A DNA stretch of 64,000 bases from Nilaparvata lugens. Its lineage: Eukaryota; Arthropoda; Insecta; Hemiptera; Delphacidae. Each line of letters begins with the position of its first letter. Within the stretch, counting starts at the first letter, position 1. The translations under genes were made by a program, and so were the position numbers. The stretch is from NCBI RefSeq assembly GCF_014356525.2, contig NC_052505.1, forward strand, positions 5,649,836-5,713,835, read 5' to 3'. Positions 48,201 to 55,627 of this stretch are shown one piece after another. The notes under the pieces are model-generated. The model was not told the origin of the DNA, did no database searches, and was given only the letters and a program-made list of their open reading frames with translations.

Positions 48201-51200
48201 CATCTCAACAAAATATGGACAGAGTGTTTAAGATTCAAAAGAAGGCACTCAGATGTATAGAGAAAGTGAATAGGTTAGACTCTTGTAGGCCTTTATTTAA
48301 AAAGCTTGGTCTATTGACTGTGCCATCTTTGTATGTATATGAAGTTGTAATGCATGTGAAAAAGAGTGGTGTGATCCAGAATTCAGATGTTCATGAGTAT
48401 AATACGCGAAACAGAGCAGATTATCATATAATGGGTCACAATAGTAGGTATTTGAACAAAAACCAGATTATATTGGTAGGAAATTTTATAACAAGCTACC
48501 TCAAATCTTGAAAAGTAATGATGATTTGAAGATTTTCAAAAAACAAATGAAAAAATATTTAGTTTATAGAGCTTTTTATAGTGTACAAGAATTCCTTTCA
48601 AACCTAAACTAGGTTGAACTACTTAGTGTTAGAATTATTATGTAATAACATGACTTGTCATATACTCCATGACTGGAGTCTTTAGGACGTAATCTAAAAA
48701 AAAAAATATATATATATATATTTTAAAATCTTCAGTAATATTCGAGATAGTAATATGGAATATAATATATATTTACCTAGGTTCCAGAACATTTCCAGTG
48801 AATAGATTATGGAATGTGTTTTCTTCTCTAGCAGACGTGACCACCTCTTCATTTTCCTCCAATTTAGTCAATGGAGAAAAGCAACCCAAAAGTCGCAAAG
48901 TGTCACACAAGCTCGTAGAACAAATCTAAATAATGAAAAAAAAACAATATTAGAGAAGAATAATTGAATAACGTTTTATAAATCGAAAATACTATTTCTG
49001 GAAGCTCGTAGACCAGAACTGTAGATTCAACAACAATGTAAGAGAATAGTTCGATTGTTGGTGATGCGTTGCAACTCTCTCAATCATGAATAATCTCTGA
49101 GTGTAAGGAGATTCCTCCATCTAGGGATCTAGGGTCTCTGAAGCCTGATGTTTTTGAAAAACCGTGAATACCCCGCGAACCATACCATGTAGGAAATAAT
49201 TCATTTTGCAAGTTATTATCCAGTGTGGTTGAACTTTAATTTATGGTAAATACAATAACATACGTGATTCAATTATCATGTGTTTAAAATAGTATTCGTT
49301 GAAATAACAAATCTGGCAAAAGTAGAATTCAGTCATTAAATTGGGCTCAAATAATAATGTTATCTTAACGAAAATAAATGAAAGCTTATGAAGTGAATTA
49401 GGAAGTCTTATTTTGAAATATAAGATCCTACATATATGCCGTTTCAAAGTTACAAAGGCAAACCTACGGGACGCGTACTGTATACGTGTGTAAGCTCCAA
49501 TTAATTAACACAGGTAGATCTTCGACCTGCATGATTGTAGCAAGAAAAATGCTAGTCGCACCGTACGAGATGCATATGTGTATAACCATAGCCACCTCTA
49601 ATACAAGGCCCCGACCTACGATATTGCAACGTCGCAGTGTAGGCCTAGAATCTAATGCATGATTGGTGAAAAAGATTTCAAAAAATACCAGATGATCTCT
49701 TTCACTAATCATGTATTAGATTCTAGGCCTACGCTGCGACGTTGCAATATCGTAGGCCGGGGCCTTGTATTAGAGGTGGCCTTGGTATAACCCGCCTAAA
49801 ATACTTACATGAAAATACATCATTCATATCCTCAGTAGAAAGCTGTTATTTTAGAAGTAAGTCAGAATTTCTTTTCAAGTTTTTAAATTTTCAAAAATTA
49901 ATACAGTATTATCAAGTTATCAGTGATGGTTTAGTGAAATATTTATATTTAATTTGGGTTTCAACTTGTCTAAATTCTAAGTTCCTAATTTATAAATATT
50001 GTTGTAAATGTGCTTTTGTAATTAACACTTCTTTATTCATTTAAAAGTTTTCATTCATGAACAAGATAAAAATAAAATACTACTTCAATTTGGAACGTTA
50101 ATTATACACCGCGGAGAAACGCATTTCGTGAAGCCCTCTTTCATGAAACTTGTTTCGTGCAATCCGTTTCACTCGCGCATGCATACAAAAGAAACGTTCC
50201 CTGCTTAATCTTATCAGTCGATTGCAAGCCACTTTTGATTCACGTTTCCTGAAACTTTTTTCACGAAACGCGTTTCTCCGGTGTGCATCTCGCCTAAAAC
50301 TCTAACTAGTTATTTACTTGTAAACGTTTGTTGCTGAATCAGTCACCTTGGCAACCGTGTTCACATGATTAGTATCCATGTAGGGCTTGCCTACATCAAT
50401 ATTTTGGACTCAAAATTGAACAAAACTTATGAAGTGATAAACATAACCTTGAGATAAACTCCTCAAACTTTCACTCTATTCCTTGAGTGAAGAGGAGTTC
50501 ACTCGTTCTATTTGCCTCTTTGACATGCCATCATTAGTGTAAATTTTATTTATTCATTTATACAATATGACAATTTCCACTGAGTCTAACAAGACTCATA
50601 GTGGTACAAAACAAAATAGCACTGTACATGAATAAACTATGAGTATTAATGTAAAACTAAAATTTTATGAACGTTTATGTTTTCTAATTTCTTACGACGA
50701 AATCTATCCATTGTAAAGACTGGTCATGGATGGGATGAAAATTGAATTGAATATTTTTGGACAATTTCTATTCAAATTTGGGAAAGGAACAGATTTGGGT
50801 TAAAAGCCTGTTGTTCCTTTCCCAATCATTCATAGTTGAGAATTATATTGTATCTATCAATGTATAAATAAATAAAATGATCAACAATAGAATAAATCGA
50901 TGGATATCGATATAGTTCACACTGACGAAGCAGTGTATGATTACATAACCTTAAATTTGGACAACATTAAAATTTTTGGAGAGAAATAGTACAGGCTCAG
51001 TCTAGTTTTTCTTCCAATGTCATAATTGTATTATGATTTAAGTGTTTTATACAATAAATGAATAAATAAATATGTAGTAGAGCAACAAACCTCTTGGTGG
51101 AAAAACCTGGCGTTGCCAGGCTCAAAGCGCATGGCTACAGTGATGGTGTTGAATACAGTGTGCAGTAGACCGAGAATCTGCGAGAGTGAAATGGAGTCCC

Positions 51201-53004
51201 ACGGCGGCTGAGGTGTGCCACTCATCAGGCAGCCTTCCATCGAGACCAGAACACTCATCACGTATACAAAGCCACCAACCTTCCGGAAAACTGTTCTAGC
51301 TCTGTGACTTTCCCGTAGGCAGACTAGTAGTGACTGCAAAATAATTAAATGAATTGATTAAATTCAAAAAATTAACAATATTCATTATAACACTAATAAA
51401 ACAGTATAGTAGAAATTAATGATATCTGAGCAAGACATAAATATTCAGCAAATGAATAGTAGAGGAAGCGAGAATAGTACTTTACGTAGCAAGTCCGGTA
51501 ACGATAATTTACCGCATGAGTATGATTGTTTCTGCCCGAAACGTAGTTGAGGGCAGAATTATCATATGAATGTGGTAAATACGTTCCAGTACAAGTTACG
51601 TACAATATTTATTGTCATACTTATCTGAGAAAGAATAATATTGCTGAGAAACAGAAACCATTAACTGCTGCTGCTTGAGCTACTGCTGCATTCTATAAAC
51701 ATGACCTAGCCCGTAGCGCCTAGTTCATAACAGACAGACCCTTTGAGCTTAAATAAAATAATAAAGGCCTAAATTATAAGATTTTAGATGAGTTCTTATG
51801 ACTTGAAACTTCTTAGATGAGTTTTCAAATTATTTGAGTTATTATATTAACATAGGACNNNNNNNNNNNNNNNNNNNNNNNNNNNNNNNNNNNNNNNNNN
51901 NNNNNNNNNNNNNNNNNNNNNNNNNNNNNNNNNNNNNNNNNNNNNNNNNNNNNNNNNNTATGTGGCCATCTGCCTATTATATTTTATTGAACCCAAGATA
52001 TTTGACTCAATCTACTTACAATTGTTTTTGTATGTGGCCATCTGCCTATTATTATCTTATCATTATTAAATCTTATCTTGTTGATTCATTTAGTCTTTTA
52101 TTGGCGTACTTACCACACTTCAAGCTATCAGTATTTTTATGCACAGAATTCAAAGATTTATTTGTAGGTATTTATACCAACTATCATTCACAGTCCACTG
52201 CCCTGACCTTGGATTCTGTCAAATGAAAGCCACATTCAAATACTACTCTTCTACATAGTCACTCATCCACGTAGTGTTTCTTTCCTCTGTGCTTATGCAT
52301 ACCATAATGCATGTCGTAACTAGGGTTGCCACCCGTACTATATAATAAAGTATTGTACTTTATTTGGAGGTCTTGTACTTTATACTTTGTAAGCAAGGTA
52401 AAGTACGCAAAATACTTTATTTTGCTCAATAAAGTACTATATATTAAAGAACGAGGAAATCAAAACATTTTAGGTTAGTAGAGTGGCAGAGGCTGTCAGA
52501 TTTAAACTAAATTAATAGTTGGGGGGGGGGGGTGAAATTTGGCTCTGACATTCACCATCTCACGCTTTAATTATGGTGCAAATTTTAGCAAAATCTGAGA
52601 TACTTTTTGTTTCAGTGTGTTCCACAATGGTTAGTCCACGCTTTTCATCAATTTTTTTGTGAAAAATAGAAATCGCTCAAACTCCGTGATCTTATGGTCT
52701 TTGATGCGAGAAACACGAATCTGGAATCATATTTGCAAAATTCATTACCTTTCAGGAGATATGACCATGTGTTAGAGCCAATGAGGTGGACTTCTAAACA
52801 CGTTACTTAGTAGCTCAGAAAATAAAATTGTTACCTTTAAAGGCGTCTCGTTCGGGTATGGCGGGTTCACAGTGGACTGTAAGAGCGGTCTCCTCGTTCT
52901 GGTAGGCGGTAACACGTTCAGATAATCAGGATTCACTTGCACTGGCGATGATAAATACATGGGCCCATGTTGTGGCAAAGAGATTACACAAAGAAGATCC
53001 AATT
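24131..53004 (-). CDS. bchs: Blue cheese / WDFY3 (ALFY)-like BEACH protein, internal part, 12 exons
   Basis: WDFY3/blue cheese is a giant cytoplasmic scaffold for selective autophagy of protein aggregates, found on endolysosomal and autophagic membranes. Joining 52835-53004, 51091-51333, 48777-48925, 43843-43987, 42439-42591, 37630-37844, 34644-34832, 33172-33269, 31825-32046, 30051-30229, 28509-28737 and 24131-24267 (minus strand, GT..AG at every junction) gives 2129 bases, about 709 codons, with all phases agreeing. Recognisable pieces are CLRESHR, ALEPKD-like SLEPKDLR, LVSMTTP, the FPPQTGLSFSSW start of the ConA-like segment, and KIRKIYSRADNKSIAKQ just after it. The family has over 3000 residues, so this is a middle portion. 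The N-terminal exons and the PH-BEACH/WD40/FYVE exons are not in view. Homology is from family knowledge; no alignment was run. Confidence 0.9.
24581..24894. mobile_element. pogo/Tigger-like MITE
   Basis: Ends CAGTGGAACGTCAATAATCC and its inverse GACGTTCTACTG, flanked by TA (24579-24580, 24895-24896). CAGTnGAACnTCnATnATCCGGA ends with TA duplications are typical of pogo-type Tc1/mariner elements. 314 bp, non-coding. Confidence 0.75.
25543..25916. mobile_element. M1 inverted-repeat element, intact copy
   Basis: Runs from AGTAAGGTCCACATTTTAAT to GTAGACCTCACTATAG. It supplies the uninterrupted sequence used to recognise the split copies. Lies in the bchs intron between exons L and K. Confidence 0.7.
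26045..26515. repeat. Inverted repeat with asymmetric insertion
   Basis: The core arms 26295-26390 and 26397-26487 pair (TTGTTGGAATAATAT..., loop GTAAACAGTTGGGTTTTTGT). Outer arms ATGCTTTTCTTTTAGG (26050s) and CCTAAAAGAAGCACC (26495s) pair too, with unpaired sequence on the left side. No ORF. Confidence 0.6.
26683..28484. other. Repeat-like stretch in bchs intron, possibly one TIR-bounded element
   Basis: GCTACGTTTACACTATGTAG near 26683 is inverted near 28463 (CTACATAGTGTAAACCTAGC). Between them lie a palindromic TAGCAGAGCTAC segment (27130-27215) and dispersed-repeat sequence (27270-27600, GTTATACAGGGTGGAAG). No coding exon. Whether it is one 1.8-kb element or separate pieces is unclear. 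Confidence 0.4.
28509..28737 (-). CDS. bchs: bchs exon K (end of ConA-like domain)
   Basis: It starts in phase 0 (TTTTGCAG|CTG) and ends with one base before GTAAGT. It encodes LHYISQNPGGG, VYGFIGTPPIWRR, LIWKQGPCHLLEEVLSPHIV and IYQLGPNYIGSLQAPQLN. The IGTPP, W..GP.H.LEEV and LGPNY.GS motifs are family hallmarks. Confidence 0.93.
28738..30050. other. bchs intron K-J, no gene seen
   Basis: AT-rich. 29060-29220 shares the TCAACGCGTTTGGCCATA segment with the P-family repeat end. Otherwise nothing recognised. Confidence 0.5.
30051..30229 (-). CDS. bchs: bchs exon J (ConA-like domain)
   Basis: 59 codons after two shared bases; acceptor TTGAAG, donor AAA|GTGAGT. It encodes GADWEPDVQGSS, CPDLLQEGTWHHLVLVLNRA, LKNSSFSLYMDGQHVHSQK. 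The WHHLVLV and LY.DGQ motifs are the conserved ConA-like strands of WDFY3 and neurobeachin-type proteins. Confidence 0.92.
30360..30440 (-). repeat. Short dispersed repeat, copy 1
   Basis: Minus-strand sequence CTCCCATGGAACGCGG...AATCTGGTCCACCCATAACG is related to plus-strand-shown 31705-31800 (ATCTGGTCCTCCCAGAACGT). Both copies lie in bchs introns flanking exon I/J. This explains the frames that appear to extend exon I. Confidence 0.5.
30796..31525. repeat. Tandem array, four units of about 190-210 bp
   Basis: Units start at about 30805, 30994, 31184 and 31394 with TATGAAGATATGAAGGTGGA, contain TTCACCAAAGCGAAAACTTG and GGATTTGGAACCAACTGCC, and are over 90 percent alike by eye. The unit is built from the end of a MITE also seen at 44225-44370 (AAATTCACCAAAAACGAAAA). 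Lies in the bchs intron between exons J and I. Confidence 0.85.
31825..32046 (-). CDS. bchs: bchs exon I (ConA-like domain)
   Basis: Acceptor GGCAG|GT and donor CATA|GTAAGT; 2 + 219 + 1 bases. It encodes DRIFPPQTGLSFSSWICVER, VRLLTLVRN, HLICLAVVLSARDKAVIV and TTQETPLSH. This is the core beta-sandwich of the BEACH-associated ConA-like domain. The open frames continuing below 31825 are intron, because the last base plus CC of the next exon makes a Thr codon and restores the family sequence. Confidence 0.93.
32294..32486. mobile_element. Near-perfect 193-bp palindromic MITE
   Basis: The arms of about 85 bases (GGCTCAACTCACACTTACGC, GACTCGACTCTAGTCGAGAG) are almost exact inverses up to a short AGTCAATTCC centre. 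Flanks read TTA/TAA, compatible with a Harbinger-type target. No ORF. Confidence 0.75.
32745..32950 (-). pseudogene. mariner transposase C-terminal fragment
   Basis: The minus strand reads QSFQTNEELQKNVIASLRQ and then, after a frameshift, EEGFTRLVHRYDKCLNLHGN. The pair TnEE(L/V)...(V/I)..WLR and LV.R(W/Y)DKCLN..G is the usual end of mariner transposases. The catalytic part is missing and the frame is broken. It is a dead remnant in the bchs intron between exons I and H. Confidence 0.75.
33172..33269 (-). CDS. bchs: bchs exon H (ConA-like domain)
   Basis: A short exon (98 bases; 1 + 96 + 1) between TTTCAG and G|GTAAAC. It encodes FGCMYLPSVAPQSVVFDTL and ends VVGGMGSG. It joins SAEG upstream to DRIFPPQTG downstream, the same order as the ConA-like segment of vertebrate WDFY3. 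Confidence 0.9.
33465..34613. mobile_element. Harbinger-derived element with four tandem copies of its end
   Basis: The internal part (33465-33780) matches the element at 41776-42400. The terminal 240-bp part (CTGACGTAAACGGTTCCAAT...GGCCGGCAGATTCGTCCGAT) is then repeated four times, starting about 33782, 34024, 34260 and 34500. It ends GACAGTTACCC followed by TTA, 31 bp from bchs exon G. The 5' end is missing. Confidence 0.8.
33530..33655 (+). pseudogene. MADF-domain remnant of a Harbinger element
   Basis: In the plus direction one frame reads RYHRRDVHRNLWTKIAEQ and then a stop shortly after; an upstream frame in the sister copy (42017-42127) reads MDNEKLISLVQ. EKLI.LV... followed by RDV..NLW..IA resembles a MADF/Myb-like DNA-binding domain, as carried by the second protein of PIF/Harbinger transposons. 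Frameshifted and not functional. Confidence 0.55.
34644..34832 (-). CDS. bchs: bchs exon G
   Basis: One base completes R, then EFLRLGSPLCCQAMDSI, an Arg/Pro/Ser linker, and VPLTRVKTLVSMTTPRSQ. The exon ends PPFVEMDMSAE plus two bases before GTGAGT. VPLTRVK.LVSMTTP and FVE.D.S.EGFG mark entry into the ConA-like domain. The reading frame chosen is the only one that splices to both neighbours; the other open frames here are shadows. Confidence 0.92.
35011..35406 (+). mobile_element. P-family repeat, full copy
   Basis: From TAGTAGTTCTGTGAACAGTA to CTTCGTTCGGTCAA, colinear with 8541-8935. No long ORF. Lies in bchs intron between exons G and F. Confidence 0.65.
35407..37629. other. bchs intron G-F, no gene seen
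   Basis: AT-rich. 35975-36245 is a reverse-oriented 3' repeat tail (GGCATAGCCCAAAACTATTC) of the kind that recurs at 13190, 18045, 43080, 43435, 44960, 50760, 50945 and 59420. About 36540-36790 is an inverted-repeat-like segment (TGTGATCACATTGAATGCGT / ACGCATTCACATCC). Confidence 0.5.
37630..37844 (-). CDS. bchs: bchs exon F
   Basis: It starts in phase 0 after TTTCAG and ends with two bases of an AGA codon before GTAACA. It encodes LQLYAAEVVKSLVRCERNQQ, MCEVGLPGQLL, HPLHPPLQ and ERLATQSLEPKDLR. These are diagnostic of WDFY3/bchs (ERNQQ.MCEAGL and ERLA.QALEP). GC content is clearly above that of the flanking introns. Confidence 0.93.
37938..38365. mobile_element. Long palindromic element (about 190-bp arms)
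   Basis: Outer ends GACTAAGAAATTGTCAAAAA and TTTTTGACAATTTCTTAGTC, inner arms AGACAGTCTGCTCCC / GGAGGAGACTGTCT. A hairpin loop of about 40 bases includes CACTCAACGGGAGTAAAACT. Non-coding. Confidence 0.75.
39068..40842 (-). mobile_element. CR1/L2-type LINE fragment, 5'-truncated
   Basis: Minus-strand reverse transcriptase from about 40839: PEHLKSAKIKPLFKQGDP, YRPISL, AVFLDIRKAFDTIPH, GLPQGTVLSPILFILYVND and the catalytic FADD. A C-terminal region begins IIIDENLKWDVHIKYICRKI. The coding part ends at 39413, then an A-rich 3' region and an (AAT)n end near 39068. At least two frameshifts (near 40500 and 40008) kill it. The endonuclease is missing. It is inserted in the X element in bchs intron F-E. 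Confidence 0.85.
39413..40839 (-). pseudogene. LINE reverse transcriptase pseudogene
   Basis: Three overlapping open frames (40715-40437, 40503-40000, 40012-39413) carry consecutive RT motifs, so they are one broken ORF2. The join at about 40008 (KY-LGIIIDENLKW) needs one missing T; the join near 40505 lost several bases. The FADD motif is intact, so the copy is moderately old, not ancient. Confidence 0.8.
41415..41772. mobile_element. Inverted-repeat element (GGGCCGGTTTCCGAGCTCGG), second copy
   Basis: Left GGGCCGGTTTCCGAGCTCGG and right CCGAGCTCGGAGACCGACC. It is immediately followed by the Harbinger-derived element, with the TTA between them serving as target. Confidence 0.65.
41776..42400. 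mobile_element. PIF/Harbinger-derived non-autonomous element (625 bp)
   Basis: Ends GGTGGGCCGTCCACTAAAAC and inverse GGTTCCAGTGGACGGTTACCC-like sequence (in part), with TTA on both sides (41773-41775, 42401-42403). Interior: degenerate MADF-like frame at 42017-42127. The second half, TCGGCCGAATTAACGGCCGG, is GC-rich and palindromic. Its right end is 38 bp from the donor of bchs exon E. Confidence 0.75.
42439..42591 (-). CDS. bchs: bchs exon E
   Basis: This exon is 51 codons, phase 0 to phase 0 (TTTTTAG acceptor, CAA|GTAAGT donor). A variable Ser/Pro/Thr-rich first half leads into DPIVVHPGVVIAILHLLPSI, which corresponds to the family's IHPG(A/V)..(A/V)...LLPS segment. A Harbinger-derived element ends 38 bp inside the following intron. 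Confidence 0.85.
42592..43842. other. bchs intron E-D, no gene seen
   Basis: Contains a half copy of M3 (42727-42832, GCGCTCATCGAATTTCCATC ... GGGATTTTCGTTTAATAATA) and two repeat tails (43080-43145 reversed, 43435-43515 forward). No exon. Confidence 0.5.
43843..43987 (-). CDS. bchs: bchs exon D
   Basis: The first base completes the AGT serine codon split with exon C. The frame then runs LPEHIPTELSYACLVLRMLY and on to SPSHKRNME, where the donor is GAG|GTTGGT. The donor is weak after GT but phase 0 fits the next exon. Helical armadillo-like sequence followed by a low-complexity Ser/Lys linker is expected at this point of WDFY3. Confidence 0.85.
44095..45083. mobile_element. M1 copy with a MITE insertion, degraded
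   Basis: M1 fragments (44110-44225, 44565-44745, 45060-45083) surround an inverted-repeat MITE at 44225-44370 (AAATTCACCAAAAACGAAAA / TTTTCGTTTAGGTGAATT) and a repeat tail at 44960-45055. The MITE is the family from which the 30.8-31.5 kb array was built. Confidence 0.55.
45267..45891. mobile_element. Fold-back element, copy 2
   Basis: Same GGCTGTGCAAAGGC ends and AACATTTCAAATTCGGTAAG core as 3931-4557. The right flank is TTAA, the left TTGA (one mutation). 625 bp against 627 bp shows two well-preserved copies. Confidence 0.7.
45985..46083 (-). mobile_element. SINE core fragment
   Basis: The reverse complement reads GGATAGACATGTTAAACTGT... and GTCAGAGGCCCTGAAATTGAT, shared with the SINE at 55628-55800. 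The tRNA head and tail are missing. It abuts the 5' edge of the LINE at 46084. Confidence 0.65.
46084..48511 (+). pseudogene. LINE endonuclease-reverse transcriptase pseudogene
   Basis: Three open blocks (46084-46987, 47091-47876, 47873-48511) belong to one polyprotein. Between the first two, the frame FNKYYQQVAYNLQKSL bridges the gap and shows the shift. All RT catalytic motifs are present in the middle block. The coding sense is opposite to bchs. Confidence 0.85.
46084..48713 (+). mobile_element. CR1/L2- or jockey-like LINE, 5'-truncated
   Basis: Endonuclease C-terminal half (VIVVGDFNTDF near 46160, SDLSDHNYQIL near 46345), then RT (NYRPISILNVISKIFERV, AAIFLDLSKAFDCVNH, AGVPQGSILGPLLF, FADDT). 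A C-terminal domain FLGILLDRKLTWHPYIERI follows, with EYNTRN near the end and an A/TA-rich tail to 48713. Frameshifts at about 46940, 47090 and 47870 inactivate it. Lies in bchs intron D-C. Confidence 0.88.
48777..48925 (-). CDS. bchs: bchs exon C
   Basis: It starts in phase 0 after TTATTTAG and ends with two codon bases before GTAAAT. It encodes ICSTSLCDTLRLLGCFSPL, then an acidic stretch and FHNLFTGNVLEP. The join from exon B (FFHQE|ICSTSLCDTLRLLGCFS) matches the layout of the family (FF..E...L...RLLGCF). Confidence 0.9.
49585..49783. mobile_element. Palindromic MITE (about 74-bp arms)
   Basis: ACCTCTAATACAAGGCCCCG ... and inverse CGGGGCCTTGTATTAGAGGT, with TACGATATTGCAACGTCGCA shared in both arms. 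Almost no mismatches, so relatively young. Non-coding. Confidence 0.75.
50106..50297. repeat. Inverted-repeat element
   Basis: CACCGCGGAGAAACGCATTTCG at the left pairs with CGAAACGCGTTTCTCCGGTG at the right; an internal TTTCATGAAACTTGTTTCGT also has an inverse. Probably a MITE. It is followed at 50760-51072 by two 3' repeat tails ending in (AATA)n. Confidence 0.6.
51091..51333 (-). CDS. bchs: bchs exon B
   Basis: This exon is 81 codons, phase 0 at both ends (acceptor TTTGCAG, donor GAG|GTTTGT). It encodes CLRESHRARTVFRKVGGF and, near the end, TVAMRFEPGNARFFHQE. Both are strongly conserved blocks of the armadillo-like region of WDFY3/bchs. It is the best single exon for identifying the gene. 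Confidence 0.92.
51859..51958. other. Assembly gap (100 N)
   Basis: 100 N. Just right of it the 20-base TATGTGGCCATCTGCCTATT occurs twice (51959 and 52031), so a local tandem repeat probably caused the break. The gap sits in bchs intron B-A. Confidence 0.98.
52835..53004 (-). CDS. bchs: bchs exon A (most 5' exon seen)
   Basis: The acceptor ATCTAG lies just above 53004 and the donor AAG|GTAACA just below 52835. The exon is 170 bases: it completes a codon with 2 bases and ends in phase 0. It encodes ELDLLCVISLPQHGPMYL, then a less conserved Pro/Thr-rich linker ending NETPLK. The next exon resumes with SLLVCLRESHR. The acceptor is the least certain boundary because no upstream exon was found to confirm the phase. 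Confidence 0.8.
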
Positions 53005-53409
53005 CTAGATATTTAGTGGAGTGCTCAAACAATAACTTTTCCTAACTAGTCGCGGTAGTAGTTCAAATTCAAACAAGCGAAGCGGTAATACACATTTGAC
53101 TTCTTTAAAAGGAGAAACAACCGAGAAGCGTCAGAGCACCAAGCTTCCTCAAGCAGTTACAAAACGGAAGAGAGCTGGTAAGCAAAAAAGGCGGGGGAAA
53201 CCAGAGGGAGAACAGTGCTATCTACATATAGAACTAAGCGATCTTAGAGCGGCTGATGGCAGTGGCACGCTAGATGGTCGTGGGTGAGCGCGGTCGATTC
53301 AAATGGCTTGGCCCATACATACTCCCCCCCAAAAACGAACAGTTTTTAAATCGGGTGAAGCAGCAACAAACACTGTACATTGCGGCAGGGCGGTCGGCAA
53401 TAACTAGAT

Positions 53410-53965
53410 GGCGGTGGGTCTGCGGTCTTGAATACAGTGAGCGGAGAAGTCCAGAGCGATGTGGTGTGAACACGGGAGCGTGACGTGAAGACAAGTGGGG
53501 CGGTACAGCACAAGTTGCGGAATGCGCGTAGACATGAACTGCGGAGCGGTCATAGAAGTGGAGCTGAGCATCAACAGAGGTGCGGTCATCAAAACAGCTA
53601 AGTGGAGTAAAGCAGCAAACAGCGGTGCGGTCATCAGGATGTTGCGGCAGAGTAGATAACACAAGGCGGCGATAACGAAGTGACGCGGACAGTCACAGGT
53701 GCGGTCAATAGAGGTGCGGTCATCAAAACAGCTAAGTGGAGCAAAGCAGCAAACAGCGGTGCGGTCATTGCGATGTTGCGGCAGAGTGGATAACACAAGG
53801 CGGCGATAACGAAGTGACGCGGACAGTCACAGGTGCGGTCAATAGAGGTGCGGTCATCAAAACAGCTAAGTGGAGCAAAGCAGCAAACAGCAGTGCAGTC
53901 ATCATGATGTTGCGGCAGAGTAGATAACACAAGGCGGCGATAACGAAGCGATGCGGACAGTCACA
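53410..53965. repeat. 134-bp GC-rich tandem repeat
   Basis: Units begin AGAGGTGCGGTCATCAAAAC at about 53577, 53711 and 53845 with very high identity. Each holds GATGTTGCGGCAGAGT and ACACAAGGCGGCGATAACG. Several long open frames on both strands repeat the same peptide and are artefacts of the array. Confidence 0.85.
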
Positions 53966-54014
53966 GGTTATGCGGGTAAAACCAAACTATTTACAATAAC
54001 ATTGTTAGATCGTT

Positions 54015-54175
54015 CTTAATGAGGCGGTGAGTCGGAGGTGGCAGAAGGTGGAGGCAGCAGAGCGGAGCGGCGGAAGGCGGCAGATCGGAGGTAGCGGGAG
54101 GCGGCGAGTCGGAGGCGGCAAAAGGCAGAGGCGGTAGAGTGGAGCGGCGGGAGGCGGCAGATTTGAAAGGCAGTT
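54015..54175. repeat. Short G/C-rich degenerate minisatellite
   Basis: Variations on GGCGGCAGATCGGAGGTAGC. It encodes the Pro/Leu-rich tail of the apparent integrase frame (PPPTRRLPLPP), which is therefore not real protein. Confidence 0.7.
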
Positions 54176-54179
54176 CCAC

Positions 54180-54780
54180 AACATACCTTCCTTCAGTGGT
54201 GCGATAAGTAGTGGATTGGTACAGTTTTTTTTAGTAACCTTCCATTTTGTGCGGTTCATTAGTGTGCATAGATATTCTTTTGACCATTGGCTCCAGAAGA
54301 ATTGCGTCATTTGGTTACAATGTCTCCAACGGCGAGTTGATAGTATTTCTTTAGTCTCTATCGGTTGCGGTGGTGCGGTCAGGGGTCCACCTACTAGGAG
54401 ATGGCCAGGTGTTAGAACAGAAACGGCTTCTGCGGGCTGTGAAGACAGTTCAGTTAGCGGTCGGCTGTTCAAAATGCTTTCTATGCGGGTGAATATTGTG
54501 TCAAGTTCTTCGTATGTGAGAGCCTTGTCTCCAATACAGTGATACAACAGCGTTTTAGCGGATTTGACGGCAGCTTCCCACAGGCCTCCATGGTGGGGTG
54601 CATAAGGAGGGATGAATTTCCAATTTATGCCATAGTTGGACAGAAAACAAGTGACATCAGAGGGTAGTGATTCCAAAAACTTGGCCAATTCATGCATTTT
54701 CTAGCGGTGGATACAAAAGTTTTGGCATTGTCAGAGCATAGCATATGAGGCGTACCTCGTCGGGCAATGAAGTTGTTGAC
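54180..54780 (-). pseudogene. BEL/Pao integrase pseudogene
   Basis: The catalytic D (SDN) and E (GLWEAAVKSAK) are visible, then RIESILNSRPLTEL and VLTPGHLLVGGPL and the C-terminal RW..C..M...FW..W. Frame lost near 54700; the reading frame then runs into the GC-rich repeat at about 54175. Confidence 0.8.
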
Positions 54781-55627
54781 CGGCATAGAAGACAGAAATT
54801 GGAAAATTCGATGCCATGGTTGTTATGAATAATCATACAGAAATAGAAAAATAGGTTACCAGATTGCAATTTACAACCGAAAAAGTTCAGATTAGCGGTC
54901 AGAACAGTTTAAGTTAATGGCCAAAAAAGTTCATATTTAACAAGAAATAGTTCAAGATCAATGTTCAAATCAATAGTTTGTAGATCAATGTTCACAATTA
55001 ATAAAAGATAGGCGGTAATTCACTACATTTAGCGGTAAGAAAACACACAGTTAGCGGTAAAAGTTTGTAGCTTGCTGTTAGACACTGAAGTTCAAAACCA
55101 AAACAAAACTTTTTAGGTTATGTCGAGCCGGGTGTAAAAGTTCGATAGTTAACAGCTCGATAGTCGATATCATAAGTCACTAATCGATGTTTTCAGATTT
55201 TGATACAAGATGGTGGTCGAAAGCGTCCGAATCGAAAATTTACGATTTTCCAAGAAAACTCACAAGAATCTCTCAGAAAAAATTGAAATGAGCGTTTTCA
55301 CTGTTCGTAGGTCGCTTTTTCTCCAACATTTAGCCGCCAAATTCATTATTACTTTTCACAAACGAATATTAGAAGAATGATAAACAAACCATATTCATTG
55401 AAATGGAAGACCGTGAAAATTGAATTTGTAATTCCAATTTTGTTGATTACCATATCAGATGTGATAACAAACATCAGCGCTCTTATTTCGCTTGCTTACC
55501 GACAGTAGATCATCGATGATCTACATGTGATGACGTCATAGTTTATTAGAGATCAGTTGTGAGGCCTGAAGTAATAGTAGGTATTGTCAACTCCCCTGTA
55601 GGCCTATGCTGACAATACATCATTTCT

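Larger units (their letters stand above)
53060..54840 (-). mobile_element. BEL/Pao LTR retrotransposon fragment
   Basis: Minus-strand integrase: TPHMLCSDNAKTFVSTA (54700-54770), NWKFIPPYAPHHGGLWEAAV and NSRPLTEL, the DDE-family end typical of BEL/Pao. A frameshift near 54700 separates the two parts. Downstream, GGSMYGPS-type sequence (about 53310-53330) corresponds to the tail near the 3' LTR. Gag, protease, RT and clear LTRs are missing. It lies directly upstream of bchs exon A. Confidence 0.75.

Noticed and set aside
53270..53930. Several 98-130-residue proteins on the minus strand with repeated MLSTLPQH
   Set aside because: They are the 134-bp tandem repeat read in several frames; the same peptide recurs every unit.
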